Positions 13,437-21,421 of a stretch of DNA of 64,000 nucleotides are shown piece after piece (position 1 is the stretch's first letter; each line of letters opens with the position of its first letter). The notes under the pieces were generated by a model. The model was not told the DNA's origin, searched no databases, and saw only the letters and a list, made by a program, of their open reading frames with translations. Position numbers and translations under genes: made by a program. Source of the DNA: CAVPTL01 sp963727235 (GTDB taxonomy: Bacteria > Actinomycetota > Thermoleophilia > Gaiellales > JAICJC01); contig CAVSFZ010000007.1 in assembly GCA_963727235.1 (NCBI GenBank), forward strand, positions 1 to 64,000, given 5' to 3'.

Positions 13437-14057
13437 ATGAGCGCGAAGCTTGCCCGCCTCAAGAGCGGGTACACCACAGGCGGCCGCGGGCTGGGTATGC
13501 GGCTGATGGGTCGGTTCCAATCGGTTCCCGTGACCCCCAACCAACTCACCGTTGCGGGTCTCTCGCTGAACGGCGCCGCCGCCATCCTGATCTATCGCGA
13601 GCACTTCGTCTGGGCCACAGTCGCGTTCGTGACCGGCTCGATCTTCGACATCTTGGACGGAGCGCTGGCGCGCTCCCACGGCAAGCTGACGCCGTTCGGA
13701 GGGTTTCTCGACTCCACCACCGACCGCATCAGCGAAGGGCTGATCCTCGGCTCGATCGCGCTGGTGCTCGCGCAGGAGGGCAAGACCTGGGCGCTGGCGA
13801 GCGTGTTCGTGGCGCTGGTCGGCTCCTTCCTCGTGAGCTACACCCGGGCCAAGGCCGAAGCCATCGGCATTAAATGTGAAGTGGGCCTGATGACCCGCAC
13901 CGAACGGATCGTGCTGGTGGCGGTGGCACTGCCGTTCGCCGGCCTCGGATCCCTCCCCTACGCCATGTATCTCCTGGCCGCGCTGACGGCGTTCACCGTC
14001 TGGCAGCGCGTCGACTTCGTTCGCCGACAACTCGCAAAGACACCACCGGAGGTTTGA
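13437..14057 (+). CDS. CDP-alcohol phosphatidyltransferase, probable phosphatidylinositol (phosphate) synthase
   Basis: These membrane enzymes displace CMP from a CDP-linked lipid with an alcohol. The family signature D-x2-D-G-x2-A-R-x8-G-x3-D-x3-D is complete: DILDGALAR near residue 65, followed by GGFLDSTTDR. The 206-residue product has about six hydrophobic helices. The gene is 2 bp from the inositol-1-phosphate synthase gene, so the alcohol is most likely myo-inositol 1-phosphate or inositol, making phosphatidylinositol (phosphate). Phosphatidylglycerophosphate synthase is the alternative. The start at ATG 13437 is preferred over GTG 13428 because a TATAGT box overlaps the latter. Confidence 0.85.
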   Translation: MSAKLARLKSGYTTGGRGLGMRLMGRFQSVPVTPNQLTVAGLSLNGAAAILIYREHFVWATVAFVTGSIFDILDGALARSHGKLTPFGGFLDSTTDRISEGLILGSIALVLAQEGKTWALASVFVALVGSFLVSYTRAKAEAIGIKCEVGLMTRTERIVLVAVALPFAGLGSLPYAMYLLAALTAFTVWQRVDFVRRQLAKTPPEV

Positions 14058-14059
14058 CC

Positions 14060-15211
14060 ATGGCCGAATCGGCCTCTCAGAACGGACACAAGAGTTCGAA
14101 CGGAAAGGTTCGCGTCGCCATCGTGGGCGTGGGCAACTGCGCCTCGTCGCTGGTGCAGGGCATCGAGTACTACCGCGACGCCGACCCCAGCGAGACCGTC
14201 CCCGGCCTGATGCACGTCGATCTGGGCGGCTATCACGTCTCCGACATCGAGTTCTCGGCGGCCTTCGACGTGGACGCCGAAAAGGTCGGTCAGGATCTGG
14301 GAACGGCGATCTTCCGCGGTCAGAACAATACGGTCAAGTTCTCCGACGTGCCCGATCTCGGTGTCGAGGTGCAGCGCGGCATGACCCACGACGGCCTCGG
14401 CAAGTACCTCAGCAAGGTGATCACCAAGGCCCCCGGTGAGACTGCCGACGTCGCCGACATCCTGCGCGCCACCAAGACCGACGTTGTCGTCTCCTACCTG
14501 CCGGTGGGCTCCGAGGAGGCCACCAAATGGTACGTCGAGCAGGTGCTCGCAGCCGGCTGTGGTTTCGTCAACTGCGTCCCCGTGTTCATCGCCCGTGAGA
14601 CCTACTGGCGGCGCCGCTTCGAGCAGGCCGGCCTACCGATCGTCGGCGACGACATCAAGTCCCAGGTGGGCGCCACCATCGTGCATCGCAAGCTCGCCCG
14701 GCTGTTCCAGGATCGCGGAGTGCTGCTGGAGCGCACCCACCAGCTGAACGTGGGCGGCAACACCGACTTCCTGAACATGCTCGAGCGCGAGCGGCTGGAG
14801 TCCAAGAAGATCTCCAAGACCAACGCCGTCACCTCGCAGCTGGACTACGACATCGGCGCCGACAACGTGCACATCGGCCCGTCCGACCACGTCGCCTGGC
14901 TGCACGATCGCAAGTGGGCCTACATCCGGCTGGAAGGCCGGTCGTTCGGCGATGTGCCCCTCAACATCGAGCTCAAGCTCGAGGTGGTCGACTCGCCCAA
15001 CTCCGCCGGCATCGTGATCGACGCCGTGCGATGCGCGAAGCTCGGCCTCGACAACGGCCTTTCCGGCGCGCTGGAATGGCCGGCCGCGTACTTCATGAAG
15101 TCGCCGCCTGTGCAGCATCCCGATGATCAGTGCCGCGACCAGGTGGAGGAGTTCATCCGCACCTACACGCCCAAGTCGAAGAAGGCCGCGAAGGAGTCCG
15201 CCGAGGCCTGA
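14060..15211 (+). CDS. ino1: Inositol-3-phosphate (1L-myo-inositol-1-phosphate) synthase
   Basis: Ino1 converts glucose 6-phosphate to inositol phosphate with NAD, the first step of inositol lipid and mycothiol synthesis. The 383-residue product closely follows the actinobacterial form, with VAIVGVGNCASSLVQGIEYY, VVSYLPVGSEEATKWY, PIVGDDIKSQVGAT, LNVGGNTDFLNM and ESKKISKTNAVTS. The C-terminal tail is lysine-rich. ATG 14060 follows GGAGG at the right distance and lies 2 bp after the preceding stop, which supports coupled synthesis of inositol phosphate and its lipid. Confidence 0.97.
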   Translation: MAESASQNGHKSSNGKVRVAIVGVGNCASSLVQGIEYYRDADPSETVPGLMHVDLGGYHVSDIEFSAAFDVDAEKVGQDLGTAIFRGQNNTVKFSDVPDLGVEVQRGMTHDGLGKYLSKVITKAPGETADVADILRATKTDVVVSYLPVGSEEATKWYVEQVLAAGCGFVNCVPVFIARETYWRRRFEQAGLPIVGDDIKSQVGATIVHRKLARLFQDRGVLLERTHQLNVGGNTDFLNMLERERLESKKISKTNAVTSQLDYDIGADNVHIGPSDHVAWLHDRKWAYIRLEGRSFGDVPLNIELKLEVVDSPNSAGIVIDAVRCAKLGLDNGLSGALEWPAAYFMKSPPVQHPDDQCRDQVEEFIRTYTPKSKKAAKESAEA

Positions 15212-15225
15212 CGGCCGGTGCAGCC

Positions 15226-17031
15226 ATGTCTCTGAAACTCTGCCTGGTCTGTCCGTATACGCTGACCGGCTCCCATCCGGTGGCCGAACACGTTCGCGGC
15301 GTGGCCACCGGGCTGGCCGACCGCGGCCACCTGGTGACAGTGCTTGCTCCCAGCTCCTCCAGCCACGCGCTGCGGGCCGGTCGCCGGCGGCTGCGGGCGC
15401 TGGCCGGGGGTGACACCGACGCGGTCACCGCACTGGACGGCCAGCCCCTGGTGGTGGCGGTGGCGCCCGCTGTGCCGCTGCGGCAGCGGGGACGGCGGCG
15501 AGGTGCGGGACTGCCGGTGGCCGCCAGCGCCAACGTCGCGCTGGCGGTACGAGAGGGCAAGTTCGACATCGTGCATGCCCACGATCCGCTCCGCCCGGGA
15601 GTGGCAACGGCCGCACTCAAGCACTCACAGGGCCTGACCGCCGCCACCTTCCACGCCACCGTCGAGCCGACGCTCACCTACCCGGTGCGCACCTCGGCCC
15701 GGGAGCGATACCTGGCGCGCATCGACGCCCTGCTGGCGACAAGCGAACAAGCGGCCGCGCTGGCAGCGGAGCTCTACCCGGGCGATTACACCCAGATCCC
15801 CTCTGGTGTGTTCGACCGATTCCGCCCCGGTGAGAAGCGCGGCACCCACGTGGTGGCCGAGTGGACGCCCGAGAGCCGGCCGGTGGTGAAAGCGCTGGTG
15901 CGGATGGCCGCGGCCAACCCGGACGTCACGCTCACACTCCTGTGGGTGCGACGGGCCCGGCGCCCAATCCGCCCGTACATCCCCCCGGCGGCGAGAGGCC
16001 GGGTGCACACGGCCGGCCCTGAGGGGGCCGATGATCGGGCCGCCGTGCTGGCCGACGCCGACGTGTTCGTGGCCGCTCCCGACGCCCATCCCCCGCTCAC
16101 CTGGGAGGCGCTCGCGAGCGGCTGTGCGGTGGTGGCGGCACACGCGGGGGTGGAAGACCTGGTGTTGGGATACGCACCCGACCAGCCGCCGCTGGCGGCG
16201 GCCGCCGTCGGCCGGCTGCTGGAGGACGACGCGCTGCGCACGTCGATGGCAGAGCGCGGAACCCAACAGGCGGCCGGGCATCGATTCGATCGGGTGGCGG
16301 AGCTGCTGGAGTCGACCTATAACGCTCTCCGTTCCCATCGCCGCCCCGCCCGCGCCCAGCTGCCGGTGCCGGTCGAGATCCTGGCCGATCTGCACATGCA
16401 CACCAACCACTCGCACGACTGTGCCACCGAGGTCGGTGAGCTGATCGACCACTGCATCGCCCAGGGCCTGGGTGCGATCGCCATCACTGATCACAACGAG
16501 ATCGCGGGCGCTCTGGAGGCGGCCGAGCTGGTGGCGTCGCAGAACAAGCCAATCACCGTGATCGTGGGCGAGGAGGTCAAGACCTCGCAGGGCGAGGTGA
16601 TCGGCATGTTCCTGACCGAGCGGATCGAGCGCGGCATGAGCATGGCCGACACGATCGCCGCCATCCAGGAGCAGCACGGGCTGGTCTACATGCCCCACCC
16701 GTTCGACCGCATGCACACCATCCCCGACCCCGCCACGCTCCTGCGCAGCCTCGACCAGATCGACATCTTCGAGGTGTACAACTCGCGACTCCTGTTCGAG
16801 TCCTTCAACGACGACGCCCTACGGTTTGCCTCCAAGTACAACCTCGTCCAGGCCGCCGGCTCAGACGCCCACGTGCTCCCCGGAATTGGCACCGCCATCA
16901 ATCGCATCCCCAGCTTCAACGGCTCTGAGGAGTTCTTGATGGCGATGCGTCACAACCAGATCGAGCGGCGCCCCAAGAGCCTGCTGTACCTCCAGGGGCT
17001 CAAGTGGGCACACCAGATGGGCGGCCGGTAG
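15226..17031 (+). CDS. Fusion of a GT4-like glycosyltransferase with a PHP-type phosphoesterase
   Basis: The 601-residue protein joins two enzymes. Residues about 1-375 form a GT-B glycosyltransferase 4 domain, with N-terminal LCLVCPYTLTGSHPVAEHVRG and a donor-site segment PPLTWEALASGCAVVAAHAG. The first Glu of the usual E-x7-E pair is Asp here. Residues about 383-601 form a PHP metallo-phosphoesterase with all metal-binding motifs: DLHMHTNHSHD from D388, ITDHNEI, MPHPFDR and GSDAHVLPGIG. It starts 14 bp after ino1 in the same operon. A role in mannosylating or trimming phosphatidylinositol lipids (PimA-like step coupled to phosphate removal) is an inference from context. I know of no named enzyme with this fusion. 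Confidence 0.85.
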   Translation: MSLKLCLVCPYTLTGSHPVAEHVRGVATGLADRGHLVTVLAPSSSSHALRAGRRRLRALAGGDTDAVTALDGQPLVVAVAPAVPLRQRGRRRGAGLPVAASANVALAVREGKFDIVHAHDPLRPGVATAALKHSQGLTAATFHATVEPTLTYPVRTSARERYLARIDALLATSEQAAALAAELYPGDYTQIPSGVFDRFRPGEKRGTHVVAEWTPESRPVVKALVRMAAANPDVTLTLLWVRRARRPIRPYIPPAARGRVHTAGPEGADDRAAVLADADVFVAAPDAHPPLTWEALASGCAVVAAHAGVEDLVLGYAPDQPPLAAAAVGRLLEDDALRTSMAERGTQQAAGHRFDRVAELLESTYNALRSHRRPARAQLPVPVEILADLHMHTNHSHDCATEVGELIDHCIAQGLGAIAITDHNEIAGALEAAELVASQNKPITVIVGEEVKTSQGEVIGMFLTERIERGMSMADTIAAIQEQHGLVYMPHPFDRMHTIPDPATLLRSLDQIDIFEVYNSRLLFESFNDDALRFASKYNLVQAAGSDAHVLPGIGTAINRIPSFNGSEEFLMAMRHNQIERRPKSLLYLQGLKWAHQMGGR

Positions 17032-17037
17032 TCCGCG

Positions 17038-18306
17038 TCAGCGGCCCCTGAAGCGAACCACGTGACTTGATCGCGGCGAGGCGTCGTGGCGTCCCGATGC
17101 GCGGATGCCACTCGCCCACACCTTGTCCTTGACCACGCGGGCGTGCACCTGCACCTGCAGCACACGATGCGTGGCGGTGCACACGGTGTGCTGTCCGGGC
17201 ACCAGCGAGCTGGCGGCGCAGCGCAGGCCGCGGAGCCGGAAGGCCCCGTGGCGCAGCCGTAGATTGCTGACCGCGTCGCCGCCGATGTTGGTGACCACGA
17301 ATCGGTAGCTGAGGATCTGGTGCAGCCGGCTGAACGTCTGCGGCGTGGTGGTCGTGGTGACCTGGAGCGTCGGAGCGTAGGCGGCGCGGATGTTCCAGAT
17401 CTCATGGTTGTCGGTCACCCGCCCGGTGTTGGCGGCAAAGCCGAAGCGGAAGCGGTTGACCGTCTTCAGGGTCGGGCCGGCATACGAGCCCGGGCTGAGC
17501 CGTGACAGCGGCAGCTTGATCCGCAGGCGGCCGTCGACCTTGACCGTCACCTGTGCCCGCACCGCACCCCGCGGCGGGATGATGATCTCGACCCGATGGG
17601 TCGAGGTCTTGCGCGATCGGGTGGCCATGTGCGCCACCGACGGACCGGTCTTGATCAGGCAGTAGCCGACTCCGGCATCGCCCGGCCCGCGCACCACAAC
17701 GGTGTGGGGCCGCTGGGGACCGTAGGTGGAGCAGCCGCTGCCGTTGGAGAAGCCGGCCGACAGGTCGCCGTAGTTGTCCAGCGCGATACCCGCCAGCGCG
17801 TGGGGCAGCCCCGTGCTGGTCGAGCCCGGCCGCGGCACGTAGCCGAGGTACGCGGCCTGGTGGGCCGAGACGGCGGTGCCCATCGTGATCGGCAGGTCGC
17901 CGTTTTGGAGGAACACCAGGATGCCGTCGCCGCCGCTGCCGCCCCACTGCGCCTGGTTATAGGTCAGCAGCACTCCGCGGACAGCCGGAATCGGATGGGT
18001 GAAGACCAGCGCGCCGGCGCTGTAGTGGGCCTTGCTCCCCAGCCGGATGACGCCCGCGCCACGGCGATCGGGCTTGGCCAGACGGCAGCCCTTGATGGGC
18101 GTCTGCTGGAGCTTTCGCCCTGCGGTCAGGCAGGCGTGCCCACCGGGGACAAACCACACGCTCTTGTTCCTGGCCACCGGGCCGCGACCGCCCTCGAACA
18201 CCAGCGCGCCGTGGGCGAGCCCGCCCGTGGCTGCGCACGCGATCGCCGCCGTGGCGGCCACCCTCACCCATCTCGCCCGCCGCCCGTTCAACGTTGTAAT
18301 TCCCAT
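17038..18306 (-). CDS. Secreted L-type lectin-like protein with C-terminal DUF11/DUF7507-like domain (copy B)
   Basis: After a signal peptide (basic start, then VAATAAIACAATGGLAHG) comes a domain of about 220 residues resembling legume/L-type lectins (AQWGGSGGDGILVFLQNGD, LPHALAGIALDNYGDLSAGF). It is followed by a C-terminal Ig-like domain of the type found in DUF11/DUF7507 proteins (YRFVVTNIGGDAVSNLRL, LVPGQHTVCTATHRV). It is clearly a paralogue of the next gene upstream on the same strand, sharing the tail GIRASGRHDASPRS. Paired cysteines suggest an extracellular disulfide-stabilised protein. ATG 18306 is preferred to GTG 18315 because of an AAAGGTG ribosome site. The ligand is unknown; carbohydrate binding is inferred from the fold. 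Confidence 0.65.
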   Translation of the reverse strand: MGITTLNGRRARWVRVAATAAIACAATGGLAHGALVFEGGRGPVARNKSVWFVPGGHACLTAGRKLQQTPIKGCRLAKPDRRGAGVIRLGSKAHYSAGALVFTHPIPAVRGVLLTYNQAQWGGSGGDGILVFLQNGDLPITMGTAVSAHQAAYLGYVPRPGSTSTGLPHALAGIALDNYGDLSAGFSNGSGCSTYGPQRPHTVVVRGPGDAGVGYCLIKTGPSVAHMATRSRKTSTHRVEIIIPPRGAVRAQVTVKVDGRLRIKLPLSRLSPGSYAGPTLKTVNRFRFGFAANTGRVTDNHEIWNIRAAYAPTLQVTTTTTPQTFSRLHQILSYRFVVTNIGGDAVSNLRLRHGAFRLRGLRCAASSLVPGQHTVCTATHRVLQVQVHARVVKDKVWASGIRASGRHDASPRSSHVVRFRGR

Positions 18307-18334
18307 GATTTTCACCTTTGAGAGTCGGTTTGGT

Positions 18335-19624
18335 TCAGCGCCCGAGCACGTAGTGCGAGCGCGGTGAAGCGTCGTGGCGTCCCGAGGCGCGGATGCCGGT
18401 GGCCCACACCTTGTCGGTGACGGAGTTGGCGTAGGCCTGCGCGCCGGTCACACGGTGAGTGGCGGTGCAGATGGTGTGCTCTCCCGGAGCGAGCGTCGTG
18501 ACCGGGCAGTACAGGTTCCGCAGCCGGAACGCCCCGTGGTGGATGCGCAGCCCAGACACTGAGTCACCGCCGATATTGATGATCCGAAACTGATAGTGCA
18601 GCATCTGATGCAGGCCGCTGAAACGCGTCTCAGTTGTCGAGGTGTCCACCCGGAGGGAGATGGGGAAGACGGCGTGGATGTTCCACACCTCGTTGACGTT
18701 GGTGCCGAATCCGCCGGTGTTGGAGCCAAAGCCGAAGCGGTAGCGATTGACCGTCTCGAGCGTGTCTCCCGTGTACCCAGGCGGGGCGAAGCTCGCCAGC
18801 GGCCAGTTGAAGACCTCGTTCCCGTCCACCTTGACGACCACGTAGTCATTCACCATCCCCCGTGGATCGATACTGATCTCGACATGCCGGGTGGCGTCCG
18901 CCCGCGTGGCCCGGTAGATCCCGGTGACAGCCTGGCCGGGCATGACCAGGCAGTAGCCGTCGGTGCCGTTGCCCGGGCCACGCACCGTCACCGTTTCCGG
19001 TGCCCGCGCCCCGCCCAGGTTGGCGCAGCCCACGCCGTTTGAGAGGTCCTGGGAGAACTGCCCCCAGGTATCGATGCCGATTCCGGCCAGCGCTTCGGGA
19101 AGGCCGGTGGTGGTGTGCCCTCCCGGCCGCGGCGCATATCCGAGGTACGAGGCGTTGAAACCGTCGGCCGACGTCCCCAGGTCGATCGGGACGTCGCCGT
19201 TCTGGAGGTAGAACGATGTCCCGTCGCCGCCGGTGGGACCGCCCCACTGGGCCTCGTCGAAGGTGACGATGAGGCCCCGAACCGCCGGGATGGAGTGGTT
19301 GAACACCAGCGAACCGGCCGTGTTGCCGGCCAGATGCCCGAATCGGATCGTGCCCGAACCGGCCGGGTCGGGGCCGGGAAGGTTACAACCCGGAATCGGC
19401 GTTTGGGCCGGATCCAAGCCGGCGGTCAGGCACACCTCGCCGCTGGTCGTCCAGCCCTGGTTGGTGACCGTCTCTCCCGCGCCGCCCTCGGTCATCAGCG
19501 CCGGTCGCAGAACACTCAGAGGAGCCGCTTGGGCGACCCCCGTCAACGCGCCACACGCGATCACACACGCGGCCGCCGCCGCGGCTGCACACCGCCTCGC
19601 GGTCCCTCTCCACTTCGTCATCAT
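18335..19624 (-). CDS. Secreted L-type lectin-like protein with C-terminal DUF11/DUF7507-like domain (copy A)
   Basis: This 429-residue protein is the upstream member of the tandem pair, 28 bp from copy B. It has a signal peptide (CAAAAAAACVIACGALTGVAQA), a lectin-like domain (AQWGGPTGGDGTSFYLQNGD, LPEALAGIGIDTWGQFSQDL, GYCLVMPG) and a C-terminal Ig-like domain (YQFRIINIGGDSVSGLRI, TLAPGEHTICTATHRV). Length, domain order and nearly every landmark match copy B, so the pair arose by tandem duplication, and both retain intact frames. No anchor or sortase signal is visible, so the protein is probably secreted freely. Confidence 0.65.
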   Translation of the reverse strand: MMTKWRGTARRCAAAAAAACVIACGALTGVAQAAPLSVLRPALMTEGGAGETVTNQGWTTSGEVCLTAGLDPAQTPIPGCNLPGPDPAGSGTIRFGHLAGNTAGSLVFNHSIPAVRGLIVTFDEAQWGGPTGGDGTSFYLQNGDVPIDLGTSADGFNASYLGYAPRPGGHTTTGLPEALAGIGIDTWGQFSQDLSNGVGCANLGGARAPETVTVRGPGNGTDGYCLVMPGQAVTGIYRATRADATRHVEISIDPRGMVNDYVVVKVDGNEVFNWPLASFAPPGYTGDTLETVNRYRFGFGSNTGGFGTNVNEVWNIHAVFPISLRVDTSTTETRFSGLHQMLHYQFRIINIGGDSVSGLRIHHGAFRLRNLYCPVTTLAPGEHTICTATHRVTGAQAYANSVTDKVWATGIRASGRHDASPRSHYVLGR

Positions 19625-19772
19625 CGCTCACCCTTGGTCTCGTCCGAAAAGAACGATCCAGTGATCGACGCGGAACACCCTGACTTAAAACCGTGCACGT
19701 CCTGCAACCGCTGCATCCCATGGTGGCCGCATCGCCGCCGCCTCTGAAGGCATCCACCCGGCGAGGCCGAAT

Positions 19773-20387
19773 ATGGTGCCGGTGAGCGTGGCCGACGATC
19801 AGATCTACGAGCGGTATCAGGCGAAGGCGATCTCGGAAATCAACCGCCTCGGGCATGAGGTGACCGAGGCTCTCGCCGACCGCCACCCCAACGCCGCACC
19901 CGTGATGGGGACGGGGCATCCGTTGGCCGATATCATGCTGGTCAAATATGCACCCCAGCCGGCGGAGGTGCAGGAGGGCGTCGCCTTCTTCGGCCGAGCC
20001 GGTCAGGCGGTGCTGAAGAGCCTGCAGCGACTCCGCATCGATCCGCTCCTGATCTACGGCACCGATTGCCTCAAGGCCGCCATCGACGCCGATGAGGAGG
20101 ATCTCGAGCAATCGCGGCAGTGGCTCGCGCGTGAGGTGCATATCGTGCAGCCGCGGATCGTCGTCACCATGGGCGAGGATGCACGCGAGTTTCTCAACTC
20201 GGTGCGTTTCCCCCTGTCGGTGCCTGCCACCGCTGCGCTGGGCACGGTCGAGCAGTGGACGCCCACCATCGAGGTGCTGGCGGCACCCGACATCGACGCC
20301 TCACTCAACGAGGCGGAAGCCAAGCAGGCGTTCTGGCTCGCATTCAAGGCTCTCGGCGACTGGCACGAGCAGCTCCCGCCCTACTAG
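19773..20387 (+). CDS. Uracil-DNA-glycosylase-fold protein lacking canonical catalytic motifs
   Basis: The 204-residue product resembles family 4/5 uracil-DNA glycosylases in the stretch ADIMLVKYAPQPAEVQEGVA and FFGRAGQAVLKSLQRL, and in the strand IVVTMGEDAREFL. Two active-site motifs differ. The GEAPG loop is KYAPQ, and the C-terminal HPS motif is missing (VLAAPDID at that place). The N-terminal cysteines of the iron-sulfur cluster are also absent. It may be a divergent glycosylase or a non-catalytic DNA-binding relative. It stands alone, with 150 bp of non-coding sequence upstream. Confidence 0.6.
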   Translation: MVPVSVADDQIYERYQAKAISEINRLGHEVTEALADRHPNAAPVMGTGHPLADIMLVKYAPQPAEVQEGVAFFGRAGQAVLKSLQRLRIDPLLIYGTDCLKAAIDADEEDLEQSRQWLAREVHIVQPRIVVTMGEDAREFLNSVRFPLSVPATAALGTVEQWTPTIEVLAAPDIDASLNEAEAKQAFWLAFKALGDWHEQLPPY

Positions 20388-20477
20388 ATGGGCGATCCCG
20401 GATTGACGCACGCCCGGCCGCTGTCGGCCGCGGCTGCGAACCGTCGCCGGCGTTCGTCTCGGTCGCACCCGCGCCCT

Positions 20478-20687
20478 AAAGGTAGTGGCGCTCCCGCCCT
20501 CCTGCCCCAGCGCCACTTGGCGCTGCGAGTGAATGTCAATTGGGTTTCGTGACGCTCCCGTGACCGCAACCACCCGAACCCGAAAGGTACGAACGCTCCT
20601 GCCCTCCTGCCCCAGCGCCACTTGGCGCTGCGAGTGAATGTCAATTGGGTTTCGTGACGCTCCCGTGACCGCGACCCGCGAACGGCT
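20478..20687. repeat. Direct tandem duplication of a 105-bp unit containing a hairpin and a gene start
   Basis: Two head-to-tail units begin with AAAGGTA at 20478 and 20583. A 72-bp core is identical in both (20496-20567 and 20601-20672). Each core contains a hairpin AGCGCCACTTGGCGCT (20509-20524, 20614-20629) and ends with a GTG codon context, CTCCCGTGACCGC. The second GTG (20665) starts the membrane protein downstream. The first (20560) opens only a 25-codon frame that stops at 20637. The duplication therefore copied the 5' region of that gene. The rest of 20388-20477 shows no feature. Confidence 0.85.
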
Positions 20688-21390
20688 GTTGGCGATCGCG
20701 GCCCTGGCGGCGCTGGGGCTGGTGGAAACGGCTGCCCCCCACCTGCCCGACCCCGGCACGGCGGCGCAGATCGTGTGGGTCGGCGCCATCGCGATCCCGC
20801 TGGCCACCGCCGCCGTCACGCTGGTCGCCGATCCCCCGCCGCCGCGGGCATGGCTGGTGGTGGCGATCGTTGCCGGCATCGCCGCATCCGCGGCGCTGAT
20901 CGAGCTCGGCTACCCCACCACGCCTGCGACCATCACCAAGCTGGTGGCCGCGGCCGGCATCGGCCTCCTGCTGGGCTCCTACCTGCGCGCCCGGTCCGAG
21001 GTGATCGCGGTGGCGCTCGTGATCGCCGTGGTCGACATCGCCAGCGTCGCAGCCGGACCGACGCACGAGATCGTTGCCCACCACCCCAAGACGCTCGACA
21101 CGCTGACGCTCAACCTGCATCCCATGGGCAGCTTCGGAGTCGCCCAGATCGGCGCCAGCGACATCGTGTTCTTCGCCTTCTTCACCGCCTCGGCGGTGAC
21201 GCTCGGCCTGCGCAGAGCCGGCACGTGGGCGGCCATGACCGCGTCCTTCGGCGCCACGCTCGCGCTGGCCTACATCTTCGACCTGGCGCTGCCGGCGCTG
21301 CCGCTCTTGTCACTGGCGTTCCTGGTCGTCAACGCGGACCTGCTGCGGGAGCGGCCTGCGGCCGCGCACGATTCCCCCAAACGGGAGTGA
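20665..21390 (+). CDS. Presenilin/signal-peptide-peptidase-like intramembrane aspartyl protease candidate
   Basis: The 241-residue protein has seven to eight hydrophobic helices. Three spaced motifs match the A22/presenilin plan: an Asp in a helix, AVVDIASVAAGPT (D124), a second Asp in GASDIVFFAFF (D166, compare GxGD), and ALPALPLLS (P210-S216, compare PAL). These are the two catalytic aspartates and the conserved C-terminal proline motif. The glycine before the second Asp is Ser-replaced, which weakens the match. GTG 20665 lies inside the duplicated unit; an in-frame ATG at 20638 would add nine residues. It ends 31 bp before a secreted sedolisin gene, so the two may be co-expressed. Assignment is by motif only. 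Confidence 0.5.
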   Translation: MTATRERLLAIAALAALGLVETAAPHLPDPGTAAQIVWVGAIAIPLATAAVTLVADPPPPRAWLVVAIVAGIAASAALIELGYPTTPATITKLVAAAGIGLLLGSYLRARSEVIAVALVIAVVDIASVAAGPTHEIVAHHPKTLDTLTLNLHPMGSFGVAQIGASDIVFFAFFTASAVTLGLRRAGTWAAMTASFGATLALAYIFDLALPALPLLSLAFLVVNADLLRERPAAAHDSPKRE

Positions 21391-21421
21391 GACGCCCGCC
21401 ACTTCCGGCCGATACATCCGT

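Noticed and set aside
20478..20687. CRISPR array
   Set aside because: Only two long units exist, with no unique short spacers or cas genes; it is a simple tandem duplication.
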